From positions 1,860,001 to 1,924,000 of the forward strand of contig NZ_CP132744.1 in the NCBI RefSeq assembly GCF_037477895.1: DNA of 64,000 bases, read 5' to 3'. A program made the translations under genes and the position numbers. Below the pieces are notes generated by a model that ran no database searches, was not told where the DNA came from, and saw only the letters and a list, made by a program, of their open reading frames with translations. Source of the DNA: Mycetohabitans endofungorum. GTDB lineage: Bacteria; Pseudomonadota; Gammaproteobacteria; Burkholderiales; Burkholderiaceae. Within the stretch, counting starts at the first letter, position 1; every line of letters begins with the position of its first letter. Below, in pieces: positions 20,036 through 27,092 of the stretch.

Positions 20036-20785
20036 ATGACCAAGAGAAAAGTGATTCCGAGTCTGCGTTCACTCGCAGATCAAGAGCGCGCGACAGCCAA
20101 GAAGGCCCGCGCATCGTGGCAGATGTTCACGATTATGGCAGAGTTTATCGAGGCGACCGAGTACCTGTCGGAAATCCGCCCGGCCATCAGCATTTACGGT
20201 TCTGCCCGGCTTAAGCCGAACTCGCCATACTACAAGCTCGCCATGCAGATTGCCCGCAAGCTGTCCGATGCCGGCTTTGCAGTGATCTCCGGCGGCGGCC
20301 CCGGCATCATGGAAGCCGCCAACAAAGGCGCGCACGCGGGCAAGGCGCCTTCGGTCGGCCTGAACATCGAGTTGCCGCATGAGCAAAGCGGCAACCAGTA
20401 TCAGGACATCTCGCTGCGCTTCAGACATTTCTTCACCCGCAAGGTCACGTTCGTAAAAAATTCTGACGCGGTGATCGTGATGCCCGGTGGATTTGGCACG
20501 CTCGACGAGCTCGCGGAAGTGCTGACGCTGATCCAGACGAAAAAATCGCGCCATGTGCCGATTATCCTGGTTGGCTCCACGTTCTGGAAAGGTCTGTTGG
20601 ACTGGTTCCGCGACGCGCTTGAACCGATGGGGCTGATCGGCCCACACGACATCGATTTGATGCAGGTGATCGACGAGCCGGACAAGGTGCTCGAGGCCGT
20701 GCTCGCATTCTACGAGGAGCGGGCGCCGGCCGAAGGTGCACAGCCTCCGGCCAAGAGCGATGAAGACCGAATGTTCTACCTGTAG
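20036..20785 (+). CDS. LOG family (TIGR00730) nucleotide 5'-monophosphate phosphoribohydrolase
   Basis: A 249-residue Rossmann-fold protein of the LOG family, which releases the base from cytokinin riboside or nucleoside 5'-monophosphates. The signature GGGPGIMEAANKGA and the PGGFGTLDELAEVL motif (catalytic Arg/Glu region) are present. The N-terminus MTKRKVIPSLRSLADQERAT supports this start although it lies one base from the polA start codon. Its 3' neighbour is a displaced fragment of amn, another AMP-cleaving enzyme gene. Confidence 0.9.
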   Translation: MTKRKVIPSLRSLADQERATAKKARASWQMFTIMAEFIEATEYLSEIRPAISIYGSARLKPNSPYYKLAMQIARKLSDAGFAVISGGGPGIMEAANKGAHAGKAPSVGLNIELPHEQSGNQYQDISLRFRHFFTRKVTFVKNSDAVIVMPGGFGTLDELAEVLTLIQTKKSRHVPIILVGSTFWKGLLDWFRDALEPMGLIGPHDIDLMQVIDEPDKVLEAVLAFYEERAPAEGAQPPAKSDEDRMFYL

Positions 20786-20788
20786 GCG

Positions 20789-20832
20789 CTACTGGAACGC
20801 GACTTCGGCAAAGCTGCGCAGCTTGAAGCTGC
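20789..20832 (-). repeat. displaced 3' end of amn (left attachment-site copy)
   Basis: Read on the minus strand these bases encode SFKLRSFAEVAFQ and a stop, nearly identical to the true C-terminus of amn (SRKLRSFAEVAFQ). Five of the last codons differ only at third positions. An 18-bp core GCAAAGCTGCGCAGCTTG (20808-20825) is identical in both copies and contains a perfect 14-bp palindrome. I read this as the native amn tail pushed away by an integrating element. Interpretation is inference; the duplication itself is direct. Confidence 0.75.
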
Positions 20833-20854
20833 ACTTCTTTTTGGTATCAGTGGG

Positions 20855-21211
20855 TTACAACGTCTGTTGTGATTCCGTCTTTGGCGTCACAAATCGCATG
20901 GCTGGTCGTGAGGCAGCTTCACAGATCGCTTCGTCGACGAAATCGTTTTTTGTTTGATTTTACAAAGGGGCGGACAAACTGGGACGAAATAAGCTTGACC
21001 TAATGGCCGAAACCAGTCAGTTCCCGAGCCATGTAATGGGCCCCTGCGCAGGCTTCCATTGCTACGATACAGGCGTGAAAGTTACTGAAGAATTTGATCA
21101 GTTGCTGACGCGACACCTTCTTGCGAAGCAAGCCAGGCCAGATTTATTCTACCCGTGGAGGTGAAATGAACGCTTGCCGAGATCAATTCCAATGATCGCC
21201 ACGTCTTGCAT
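20855..21211 (-). mobile_element. IS110-family transposase remnant (N-terminal part)
   Basis: The minus strand begins MQDVAIIGIDLGKRSFHLHG, the DEDD-type N-terminus of IS110 transposases, and then stops at TAG. Other frames continue the family: FSNFHACIVAMEACAGAHYM, then VKLISSQFVRPFVKSN, then FVDEAICEAASRPAMRF and VTPKTESQQTL before TAA. At least two frameshifts and two stops separate these pieces, and the C-terminal half is absent. It is a dead fragment. The family was recognised by motif, without a search. Confidence 0.8.
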
Positions 21212-21263
21212 GACATAGGCCTCCAGTTGATGAATCTGTTTAGCGTAACCCCACTGGGCATAA

Positions 21264-21598
21264 CTCTCTGGCAGGTGGGGAAAGCTGCCTGCGGAACTGC
21301 GCAAATCGGTCGCATAGGATCAAGGCATGGAACTCGCATAGCACAAGCAATTCGCAGTTGCGATCGACGCGCAGGTCTACTTCTGTGATCCACAAAGCCC
21401 GTGGCAGCGAGGCAAGAATGAGAATACCAACGGGTTGCCTCGACAGTACTTTTCCAAAGGCACCAGCCTGGCCGGCTACTCGCGAGGCGATCTGAACAAT
21501 ATCGCTTTGCAATTGAATCAGCGACTCAGAAAGACATTGGGTTCATGAGGCCAGCAAATAAATTAAACGCCAGCATCGTTGCTGCATTCCCCGGTTGA
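21264..21598 (+). mobile_element. IS30-family transposase remnant (C-terminal part)
   Basis: The plus strand reads LPAELRKSVA, a stop, DQGMELA, a stop, HKQFAVAIDAQVYFCDP, then SPWQRGKNENTNGLPRQYF, which is the IS30 DDE catalytic region including the glutamate in NENTNG. A single-base deletion near 21542 shifts the frame, after which FMRPANKLNASIVAAF completes the usual C-terminus up to TGA at 21596. The N-terminal part is missing. It is a dead fragment lying head-to-head with the IS110 remnant. Confidence 0.85.
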
Positions 21599-21720
21599 AC
21601 CCGCCAGTGCGAAGCTGGCAATGTCAAAATCCCTAACTTTAAGCGACCTTACAAAATCTATTGCAATAATAATCCATGATTTTGCATTATTGTTTCACCC
21701 ATAAGCCATTTAATTAAAAA

Positions 21721-21749
21721 TTGTAGTTTGACTGGGAATAAGCTATATT
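21721..21749 (+). promoter_or_regulatory. candidate sigma-70 promoter for the secreted repeat protein
   Basis: TTGTAG (21721-21726) and TATATT (21744-21749) are separated by 17 bp in AT-rich DNA, about 75 bp before the ribosome site of the next gene. A ribosome site GAGGTGAGG precedes the ATG at 21826. The match is reasonable but unproven. Confidence 0.5.
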
Positions 21750-21825
21750 TTTTGCGGGACCACTCGTTTTATGGGACCGTTCAAATTGTGAATTAGTAAA
21801 CTTCTTTGCAGAGGTGAGGTTAACC

Positions 21826-22536
21826 ATGCGCAAAACAATCAAACTTATTTTGGTGCTTTTGTTCTCGCTTGTGGCATCGTCAGCTTGGTCCGATGTCGGG
21901 GACGTTGATACTGAAGGATACTCTATGGTTATCCCAAATCAAACTAGCACAATACGGGTCCAAGATGTTCAAGTGACAAACGTCGTGGAAGAAGGCGCTG
22001 GATGCCCTGAAAATGGTCGCCAAGCAAGAAATGCCAACGGAGCACCACTTTTTTGTCAATCTGGTATATGGAAGCCAGCACAATCTTATCTGGATAGCAC
22101 AATGCAAGCTCAAGACATTCAAGTGACAAACGTCGTGGAAGAAGGCACTAAATGTCCTGAGAACGGTCGCCAAGCTAGGAACGCCAATGGAACACCACTT
22201 TTTTGTCAATCCGGTGTGTGGCGGCTGGCCGTTTCACTTCCGCAACATCAAATTCCACAATATCAAATTGTCTCCGACTATGCGTGTGGAGTCGACAATT
22301 TGATCATCTCGTGTCCAGCCGGCTGGCAAGTTATAAGTGGCGGCGGAAACGTATGGGCACCCCAATGCGGTGCACAACCAACCGGTGGAACAAGTGACGG
22401 TAGAGGTTTTTGGATGTCTGTCGGACTTGACGTTTCGCAACCGACTAGCGACATGACGGGATGGTGGATCGGTGGCATGCATGACAAGTCGCTAGGTGAT
22501 AATCTACAAGGGTTTGCAATTTGCATGAAGCAGTAA
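21826..22536 (+). CDS. secreted protein with two 50-residue Cys repeats, shufflon/PilV-like motif
   Basis: A 236-residue protein with a clear signal peptide (MRKTIKLILVLLFSLVASSAWS). Two near-identical modules follow, each with VQVTNVVEEG or IQVTNVVEEG, then CPENGRQARNANG and PLFCQSGIW or PLFCQSGVW. This cysteine-glycine-tryptophan pattern resembles modules in PilV shufflon minor pilins and some phage tail tips. The C-terminal 85 residues are Gly/Trp/Cys-rich (CPAGWQVISGGG, WWIGGMHD, AICMKQ), suggesting a disulfide-bonded exported domain. The DNA is clearly more AT-rich than the surrounding genes. The gene is intact inside a segment of dead mobile DNA. A role in adhesion is a guess. Confidence 0.75.
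   Translation: MRKTIKLILVLLFSLVASSAWSDVGDVDTEGYSMVIPNQTSTIRVQDVQVTNVVEEGAGCPENGRQARNANGAPLFCQSGIWKPAQSYLDSTMQAQDIQVTNVVEEGTKCPENGRQARNANGTPLFCQSGVWRLAVSLPQHQIPQYQIVSDYACGVDNLIISCPAGWQVISGGGNVWAPQCGAQPTGGTSDGRGFWMSVGLDVSQPTSDMTGWWIGGMHDKSLGDNLQGFAICMKQ
21970..22233 (+). repeat. 150-bp direct repeat within the secreted protein gene
   Basis: CAAGTGACAAACGTCGTGG occurs at 21970 and again at 22120, and similarity continues through the CQSG-x-W codons. The two units encode the two Cys modules. High identity at synonymous sites points to a recent duplication. Confidence 0.9.
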
Positions 22537-22700
22537 TTAATAGGCCTGCCAAATCTGGCTTGTGGTAACCTTATTTACCGAATGTCCGCCAGATATCGAC
22601 AGCGGGTCTCTCTCGTGTACTTTGGCGACAGCTTCATGTATTGGTACGCCAAACGTTGAGCCATTATTGCTTTTGTCGTCTGGTGTGTGAATGCCAGTAG

Positions 22701-22746
22701 GCGTCCAACTTTCCAAGTGCAGTTCATGCATTTCTCAGTTGGACGC
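22701..22746. repeat. 9-bp perfect inverted repeat
   Basis: GCGTCCAAC at 22701-22709 and GTTGGACGC at 22738-22746 form a 9-bp stem with a 28-base loop, just before the DUF4160 remnant. It could be a hairpin or an operator; I cannot tell which. Confidence 0.6.
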
Positions 22747-22876
22747 TTTGCTTCTATTCGGACGAAGGGATGCCACGTGAGCCACCGCACATCCATGCTG
22801 GGGCAATGGCAATGATGCGAAATTATGGTTGTATCCTGATGTGCGAATTGCTTACAGCGACGGCTTTAACCGTTAG
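22746..22876 (+). pseudogene. DUF4160 protein remnant
   Basis: The first frame reads LCFYSDEGMPREPPHIHAG, the hallmark of DUF4160 proteins. After a frameshift near 22800 another frame reads GNDAKLWLYPDVRIAYSDGF and stops at 22874. The N-terminus is missing or degraded. Intact members are short and often paired with a DUF2442 gene in toxin-antitoxin-like arrangements; no partner is seen here. From 22877 to amn only a small TTGGCG/CGCCAA hairpin is visible. Confidence 0.7.
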
Positions 22877-22920
22877 TAGCAGTTGGCGAAGCCGCCAATT
22901 CCCCGCCTCATCAGGCTTTG

Positions 22921-22963
22921 CTACTGAAATGCCACCTCAGCAAAGCTGCGCAGCTTGCGGCTG
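22921..22963 (-). repeat. amn 3' end (right attachment-site copy)
   Basis: This is the functional end of amn. It contains the 18-bp core GCAAAGCTGCGCAGCTTG at 22940-22957, identical to the core at 20808-20825, in direct orientation and 2132 bp apart. Confidence 0.75.
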
Positions 22964-24426
22964 TGCAGCCGGTCCAGTCCGTTGGTGCGCAGCAGCTCCA
23001 TCGTCTTCACGCCAATCTGCAGGTGCTGGTCCACCTGCGCACGGTAGAACCGATCCGCCATGCCCGGCAACTTCAGTTCACCGTGTAGCGGCTTATCAGA
23101 TACACACAGCAACGTGCCGTACGGCACGCGGAAGCGAAAACCGTTCGCCGCGATCGTCGCGCTCTCCATGTCGAGCGCGATCGCCCGGCTCTGCGACAGC
23201 CGCAGCACCGGTTCGCGATGATCGCGCAGTTCCCAGTTGCGATTGTCGGTGGTGGCGACCGTGCCGGTGCGCATTACGTGCTTAAGCTCGGCACCATCGA
23301 GCCGCGTGACCTGCGCGACGGCCCGCTCCAGCGCCACCTGCACTTCGGCCAACGCGGGCACCGGCACCCACAGCGGCAAGTCGTCGTCGAGCACGTGGTC
23401 CTCGCGCACATAGCCGTGCGCGAGCACGTAGTCCCCGAGCCGCTGCGTATTGCGCAAACCGGCGCAGTGCCCGAGCATGATCCACGCGTGCGGGCGCAGC
23501 ACCGCAACGTGATCGGTGATCGTCTTCGCATTGGACGGCCCCACGCCGATATTGATCATCGTGATGCCGCTGCCGTCGGCGCGCTTCAAGTGGTACGCAG
23601 GCATCTGCGGCATGCGTGCCACCGGTAGCCCCTGTTCCGGCTGCTCGCCCAGGTTCGCGTTGTACGTGATCACATCGCCGGGTTCAACGAACGCGACGTA
23701 TTCGCTGCGATACGCGCGCTCGCGCGCATCGTCGGCGCGTGCCATCAGCGAACGGCCAAGCTTGACGAACTGGTCGATGTAGAACTGGTAGTTCGTGTAT
23801 AGCACGTAGTTCTGGAAGTGCGTCGGCGACGTCGCCGTATAGTGCCGCAGCCGGTGCAGCGAAAAGTCCACTCGCGCCGCGGTGAACAGGGCCAGCGGAT
23901 GCGGCTCACCAGGCGGCGTCTCGTACGTGCCGTTGACAATGCGGTCGTCCAGCAGCGACAAATCCGGCATGTCGAAGAGGTCGCGCATCTGCCGTAAGCG
24001 GTCCACGTCCAGCTCGCCCTCCAAGTGGATGCCTTCCGCAAACGCAAAGTGAATCGGAATGGGCTGCCGCGACACCCCGATCTCGATCGACGCCTTATGG
24101 TTCTTCACGAGCAGTCCCAGTTGTTCGCGATAGTAGTCGGCGAACAAGTCCGGCCGGGTCACCGTGGTTTCATAGACGCCGGGGCCCGCGACGAAGCCAT
24201 ACGAGTGGCGTGAATCGATATGCATATTGATGTCCGTGCGAATCCGCACGAACGGATAGCAGGCGCGGATATGCGCCTCGATACGTTCACCGCGCCGATA
24301 CCGTTCGAATGCATCGCGCAGCGATGCACTGCTGGCATCATAAATGGTGGACAGCCGCTCGACGGCCGCGGCGGGATCATCAAAAGCTTCGGTGCAAAAC
24401 GTGGCAGACGCATTAATCACATTCAT
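22921..24426 (-). CDS. amn: AMP nucleosidase
   Basis: Amn hydrolyses AMP to adenine and ribose 5-phosphate. The 501-residue protein has the N-terminal Amn domain (RIRTDINMHIDSRHSYGF) and the C-terminal nucleoside-phosphorylase-like domain with TMINIGVGPSNAKTITDHV and MLGHCAGLRNTQRLGDYVLA. The start MNVINASATFCTEAF is used because the upstream leader is not family-like. The last six codons use T, G, G, A and T third bases where the displaced copy at 20789 uses C, A, C, G and C, suggesting that this tail came with the integrated element. Confidence 0.95.
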   Translation of the reverse strand: MNVINASATFCTEAFDDPAAAVERLSTIYDASSASLRDAFERYRRGERIEAHIRACYPFVRIRTDINMHIDSRHSYGFVAGPGVYETTVTRPDLFADYYREQLGLLVKNHKASIEIGVSRQPIPIHFAFAEGIHLEGELDVDRLRQMRDLFDMPDLSLLDDRIVNGTYETPPGEPHPLALFTAARVDFSLHRLRHYTATSPTHFQNYVLYTNYQFYIDQFVKLGRSLMARADDARERAYRSEYVAFVEPGDVITYNANLGEQPEQGLPVARMPQMPAYHLKRADGSGITMINIGVGPSNAKTITDHVAVLRPHAWIMLGHCAGLRNTQRLGDYVLAHGYVREDHVLDDDLPLWVPVPALAEVQVALERAVAQVTRLDGAELKHVMRTGTVATTDNRNWELRDHREPVLRLSQSRAIALDMESATIAANGFRFRVPYGTLLCVSDKPLHGELKLPGMADRFYRAQVDQHLQIGVKTMELLRTNGLDRLHSRKLRSFAEVAFQ

Positions 24427-24621
24427 TATTCGATTTCCTCGGAGCAGGCACGACAGCCTGGGTGCGGGAGCGCACAGGGCCGTGCCGATCGGCGCCAATC
24501 CACATTATCACGAAACACGGCTGCGATGCGGGGCGCGAAAAAAACGCGGCAACGGCGTCACGCTGGCACCTATGACGCACGCTGGTTTGATAAAATCGCT
24601 TTACCGTCTCGGAGAATTGTC

Positions 24622-25074
24622 ATGAAGCCGTTCCACACTGCGCTTGGCGCAACCCCTCGCGGCGCGACCCGGTTCGCGACCATGCTGGTGGCGGCCACCC
24701 TGGCACTGGCTGCCACGATGGTCGCTGCGGCGAGCGCGCCACAATCGGACGCCGCGGCAACGCCGGACACCGCCGCGTCGCAGGATGTGAACGAGGCCGT
24801 CGGCTTGCCGAATCTGAAGGCAATCAACCGGCCGGCCGGCGTCGCGCATTCGACAGTAGAATTCAACGCGCCCCGCACACCGAGCTTTTACGAAAAGAGT
24901 CCGAACGGCACATCGATCACCGAATATCGCGATCGTGGCAAACCGGTCGACATCCAGGTCCATTCGAACTTCGGCACGCGCTACCAGATGAGCGCCTCGC
25001 CGGACGTTTCACCGCAAGTGCACGAGAGCGGCAAGCCGTCCACGCGGCTGCCGTCCTTGCAACTCAAGTACTGA
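24622..25074 (+). CDS. DUF2782 family exported protein
   Basis: A 150-residue protein with an N-terminal signal or membrane segment (residues about 18-40, MLVAATLALAATMVAAASA). The C-terminal half carries ITEYRDRGKPVDIQVHSNFG, typical of DUF2782. The function is unknown. A GGAG ribosome site precedes the ATG. It lies just upstream of thrB in the same direction, an arrangement common in Burkholderia. Confidence 0.85.
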   Translation: MKPFHTALGATPRGATRFATMLVAATLALAATMVAAASAPQSDAAATPDTAASQDVNEAVGLPNLKAINRPAGVAHSTVEFNAPRTPSFYEKSPNGTSITEYRDRGKPVDIQVHSNFGTRYQMSASPDVSPQVHESGKPSTRLPSLQLKY

Positions 25075-25167
25075 CCGCCTCGGCGGCCGGCATGCGATGC
25101 CGGCCGCACGCGCCCCCCTGTCGCGCCCCACTGGCGGCAGCCTTCGAACCTGTCCAACGACGTCTGC

Positions 25168-26136
25168 ATGGCCGTTTTCACCGCCGTTCCCGAAGCCCGG
25201 CTCGCCGCCTGGGTTCAGCACTACGAGATAGGCGAGATCATCGATTTCCGCGACATTGCGTCGGGAATCGAAAACAGCAATTTTTTCTTGACGACAACCA
25301 CTGGCGAGTACGTGCTGACGATCTTCGAGAAGCTTGCCGCACACGAGTTGCCGTTCTACCTAGAATTGATGCGGCATCTAGCGGCGCATCACGTGCCGGT
25401 GCCCGACCCGATGCGCCGCGACGACGGCGCGTTGTTCGGCATACTGATGGACAAGCCCGCCGCGATCGTGACGCGGCTGGACGGCTCGCCGCGGCTAGCG
25501 CCGCAGGTTACGCACTGCACCGAAGTCGGACACATGCTGGCGCGGATGCACGTTGCCGGACGAGATTTCCCGATGCACCAGCCGAATTTGCGCGGCCTGC
25601 CCTGGTGGCGAGACAATGTCCCAGCGGTGTTGCCCTACGTGACCGATGCGCAGCACCAGCTGCTGGTCAGCGAATTAGCGTATCAGCAGGCGTTCTTCGC
25701 GTCGCCCGACTATGCAGCGCTGCCCGGCGGGCCATGCCACTGCGATCTATTCCGCGACAACGTGCTGTTCGCGCTGCGCGACGGGCGCGATACGCTCGGC
25801 GGCCTCTTCGACTTCTATTTCGCTGGCTGCGACAAGTGGTTGTTCGATGTCGCCGTGACCGTCAACGACTGGTGTGTCGACCTGGACACCGGTCACCTGG
25901 ACCAGGCGCGAACCCAGGCGTTGCTGCGCGCGTACCACACCGTGCGACCGTTTACCCCTGCCGAGACGCAACATTGGCGCGATATGCTGCGTGCCGGTGC
26001 GTTGCGCTTCTGGTTGTCCCGACTCTATGACTTTTACTTGCCACGCGACGCTCACCTGCTCAAGCCGCACGACCCCGCTCATTTCGAGCGTGTGTTGCGC
26101 GAGCGCATCGGCGCCGACGCGTTGCCGTGGCTTTGA
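25168..26136 (+). CDS. thrB: homoserine kinase (ThrB, choline-kinase-like fold)
   Basis: The enzyme phosphorylates homoserine in threonine synthesis. It belongs to the aminoglycoside/choline kinase-type homoserine kinases of proteobacteria, starting [19 protein letters not shown]. The ATP-site region is [14 protein letters not shown], and the catalytic loop is [12 protein letters not shown] (His-x-Asp and Asn). The length is 322 residues, as expected. The next gene follows after 10 bp, so the three genes from 24622 may form one operon. Confidence 0.94.
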   Translation: MAVFTAVPEARLAAWVQHYEIGEIIDFRDIASGIENSNFFLTTTTGEYVLTIFEKLAAHELPFYLELMRHLAAHHVPVPDPMRRDDGALFGILMDKPAAIVTRLDGSPRLAPQVTHCTEVGHMLARMHVAGRDFPMHQPNLRGLPWWRDNVPAVLPYVTDAQHQLLVSELAYQQAFFASPDYAALPGGPCHCDLFRDNVLFALRDGRDTLGGLFDFYFAGCDKWLFDVAVTVNDWCVDLDTGHLDQARTQALLRAYHTVRPFTPAETQHWRDMLRAGALRFWLSRLYDFYLPRDAHLLKPHDPAHFERVLRERIGADALPWL

Positions 26137-26146
26137 CTCCTCTGCT

Positions 26147-26941
26147 ATGCGACTGATCGAGGCACCCGCGAAATCCGGCTATATCTGGTTCCGCCAAGGC
26201 ATCTGGCTGTTCCGCAAGAACCCGCTGAGCTTCTTGGCGATTTTCTTTACCTATTTGTTCTCGATGATGCTCGTCGCGCATGTGCCGGTGGTCGGCTCCG
26301 CGCTGTGGCTGATACTCGTGCCGGGTTTGTCCGTCGGGTTCATGAGTGCATGCCGCGACGTGATCGCCGGCAAGCACGTGTTGCCGCTCGCGCTGTTTAC
26401 CGGCTTTCGCGCGCATGGCGGCGGCGTCGCGCGGCAGCTGTTGCAACTCGGGCTGATCTACCTTGTGCTAGTCACCGCGGGCCTGTTCTTGACGTCGCTG
26501 ATCGACGGCGGCTCGCTGCTGAAAACCGTCGTCAGCGAAGCGAAGCCGAATGACGACGTCGCCTCCAGTCGCCTGTTCCTTTCCAGTATCGCGCTCGGCT
26601 TCGTCATCTACGTGCCGACGATGATGCTGTTCTGGTTCGCGCCACTGCTGACCGCCTGGCATCGCGTGCCGCCAGTCAAGGCGATGTTCTTCAGCTTCGT
26701 GGCCTGCTGGCGCAACCGCGGCGCGTTCCTCGTCTATCTAGCCACGTGGTTCGCAATTGTGATGGGCGTGTCGCTGGTGCTCGGTTTCGTGCTGAGCGTG
26801 TTCGGCCTAACGAGCGGCGCGTTGACCGCGCTGTTGCCGGTCAGCGTGATCCTGTGGACGATGATTTACTGCTCGTTCTACGCGACCTATCGCGGCTGCT
26901 TCAGCGCCGAGCAGCACGCCGGGCCGCCGCCTACCGCATAA
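26147..26941 (+). CDS. BPSS1780-family inner-membrane protein
   Basis: A 264-residue protein with several hydrophobic helices (for example LSFLAIFFTYLFSMMLVAHV and LGLIYLVLVTAGLFLTSLI). The start MRLIEAPAKSGYIWFRQGIW is conserved in this Burkholderia family of unknown function. It lies 10 bp after thrB and is probably co-transcribed. No transport or enzymatic motif is evident. The 151-bp gap to uvrD shows nothing notable. Confidence 0.85.
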   Translation: MRLIEAPAKSGYIWFRQGIWLFRKNPLSFLAIFFTYLFSMMLVAHVPVVGSALWLILVPGLSVGFMSACRDVIAGKHVLPLALFTGFRAHGGGVARQLLQLGLIYLVLVTAGLFLTSLIDGGSLLKTVVSEAKPNDDVASSRLFLSSIALGFVIYVPTMMLFWFAPLLTAWHRVPPVKAMFFSFVACWRNRGAFLVYLATWFAIVMGVSLVLGFVLSVFGLTSGALTALLPVSVILWTMIYCSFYATYRGCFSAEQHAGPPPTA

Positions 26942-27092
26942 GCCGTCGCGGCATTCGCAGCATCGCCCATCGCAGTGCTGTCGCGCGACCGTGCAACGGC
27001 ACCGTTCGACCACCGCTGGGATTCATGATACTCACCGCTTGCGATCCGTCGTACTCACCACCGGGCCCGTCGTACCCACCTCTGCCGGTTCG

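Noticed and set aside
21240..21512. A 90-codon minus-strand frame that looks like a conserved hypothetical protein
   Set aside because: It is antisense to the IS30 transposase remnant, whose plus-strand motifs explain the sequence.
24220..24621. In-frame extension upstream of the DUF2782 protein
   Set aside because: The signal segment and the ribosome site support the ATG at 24622; the extension overlaps the start of amn on the other strand.
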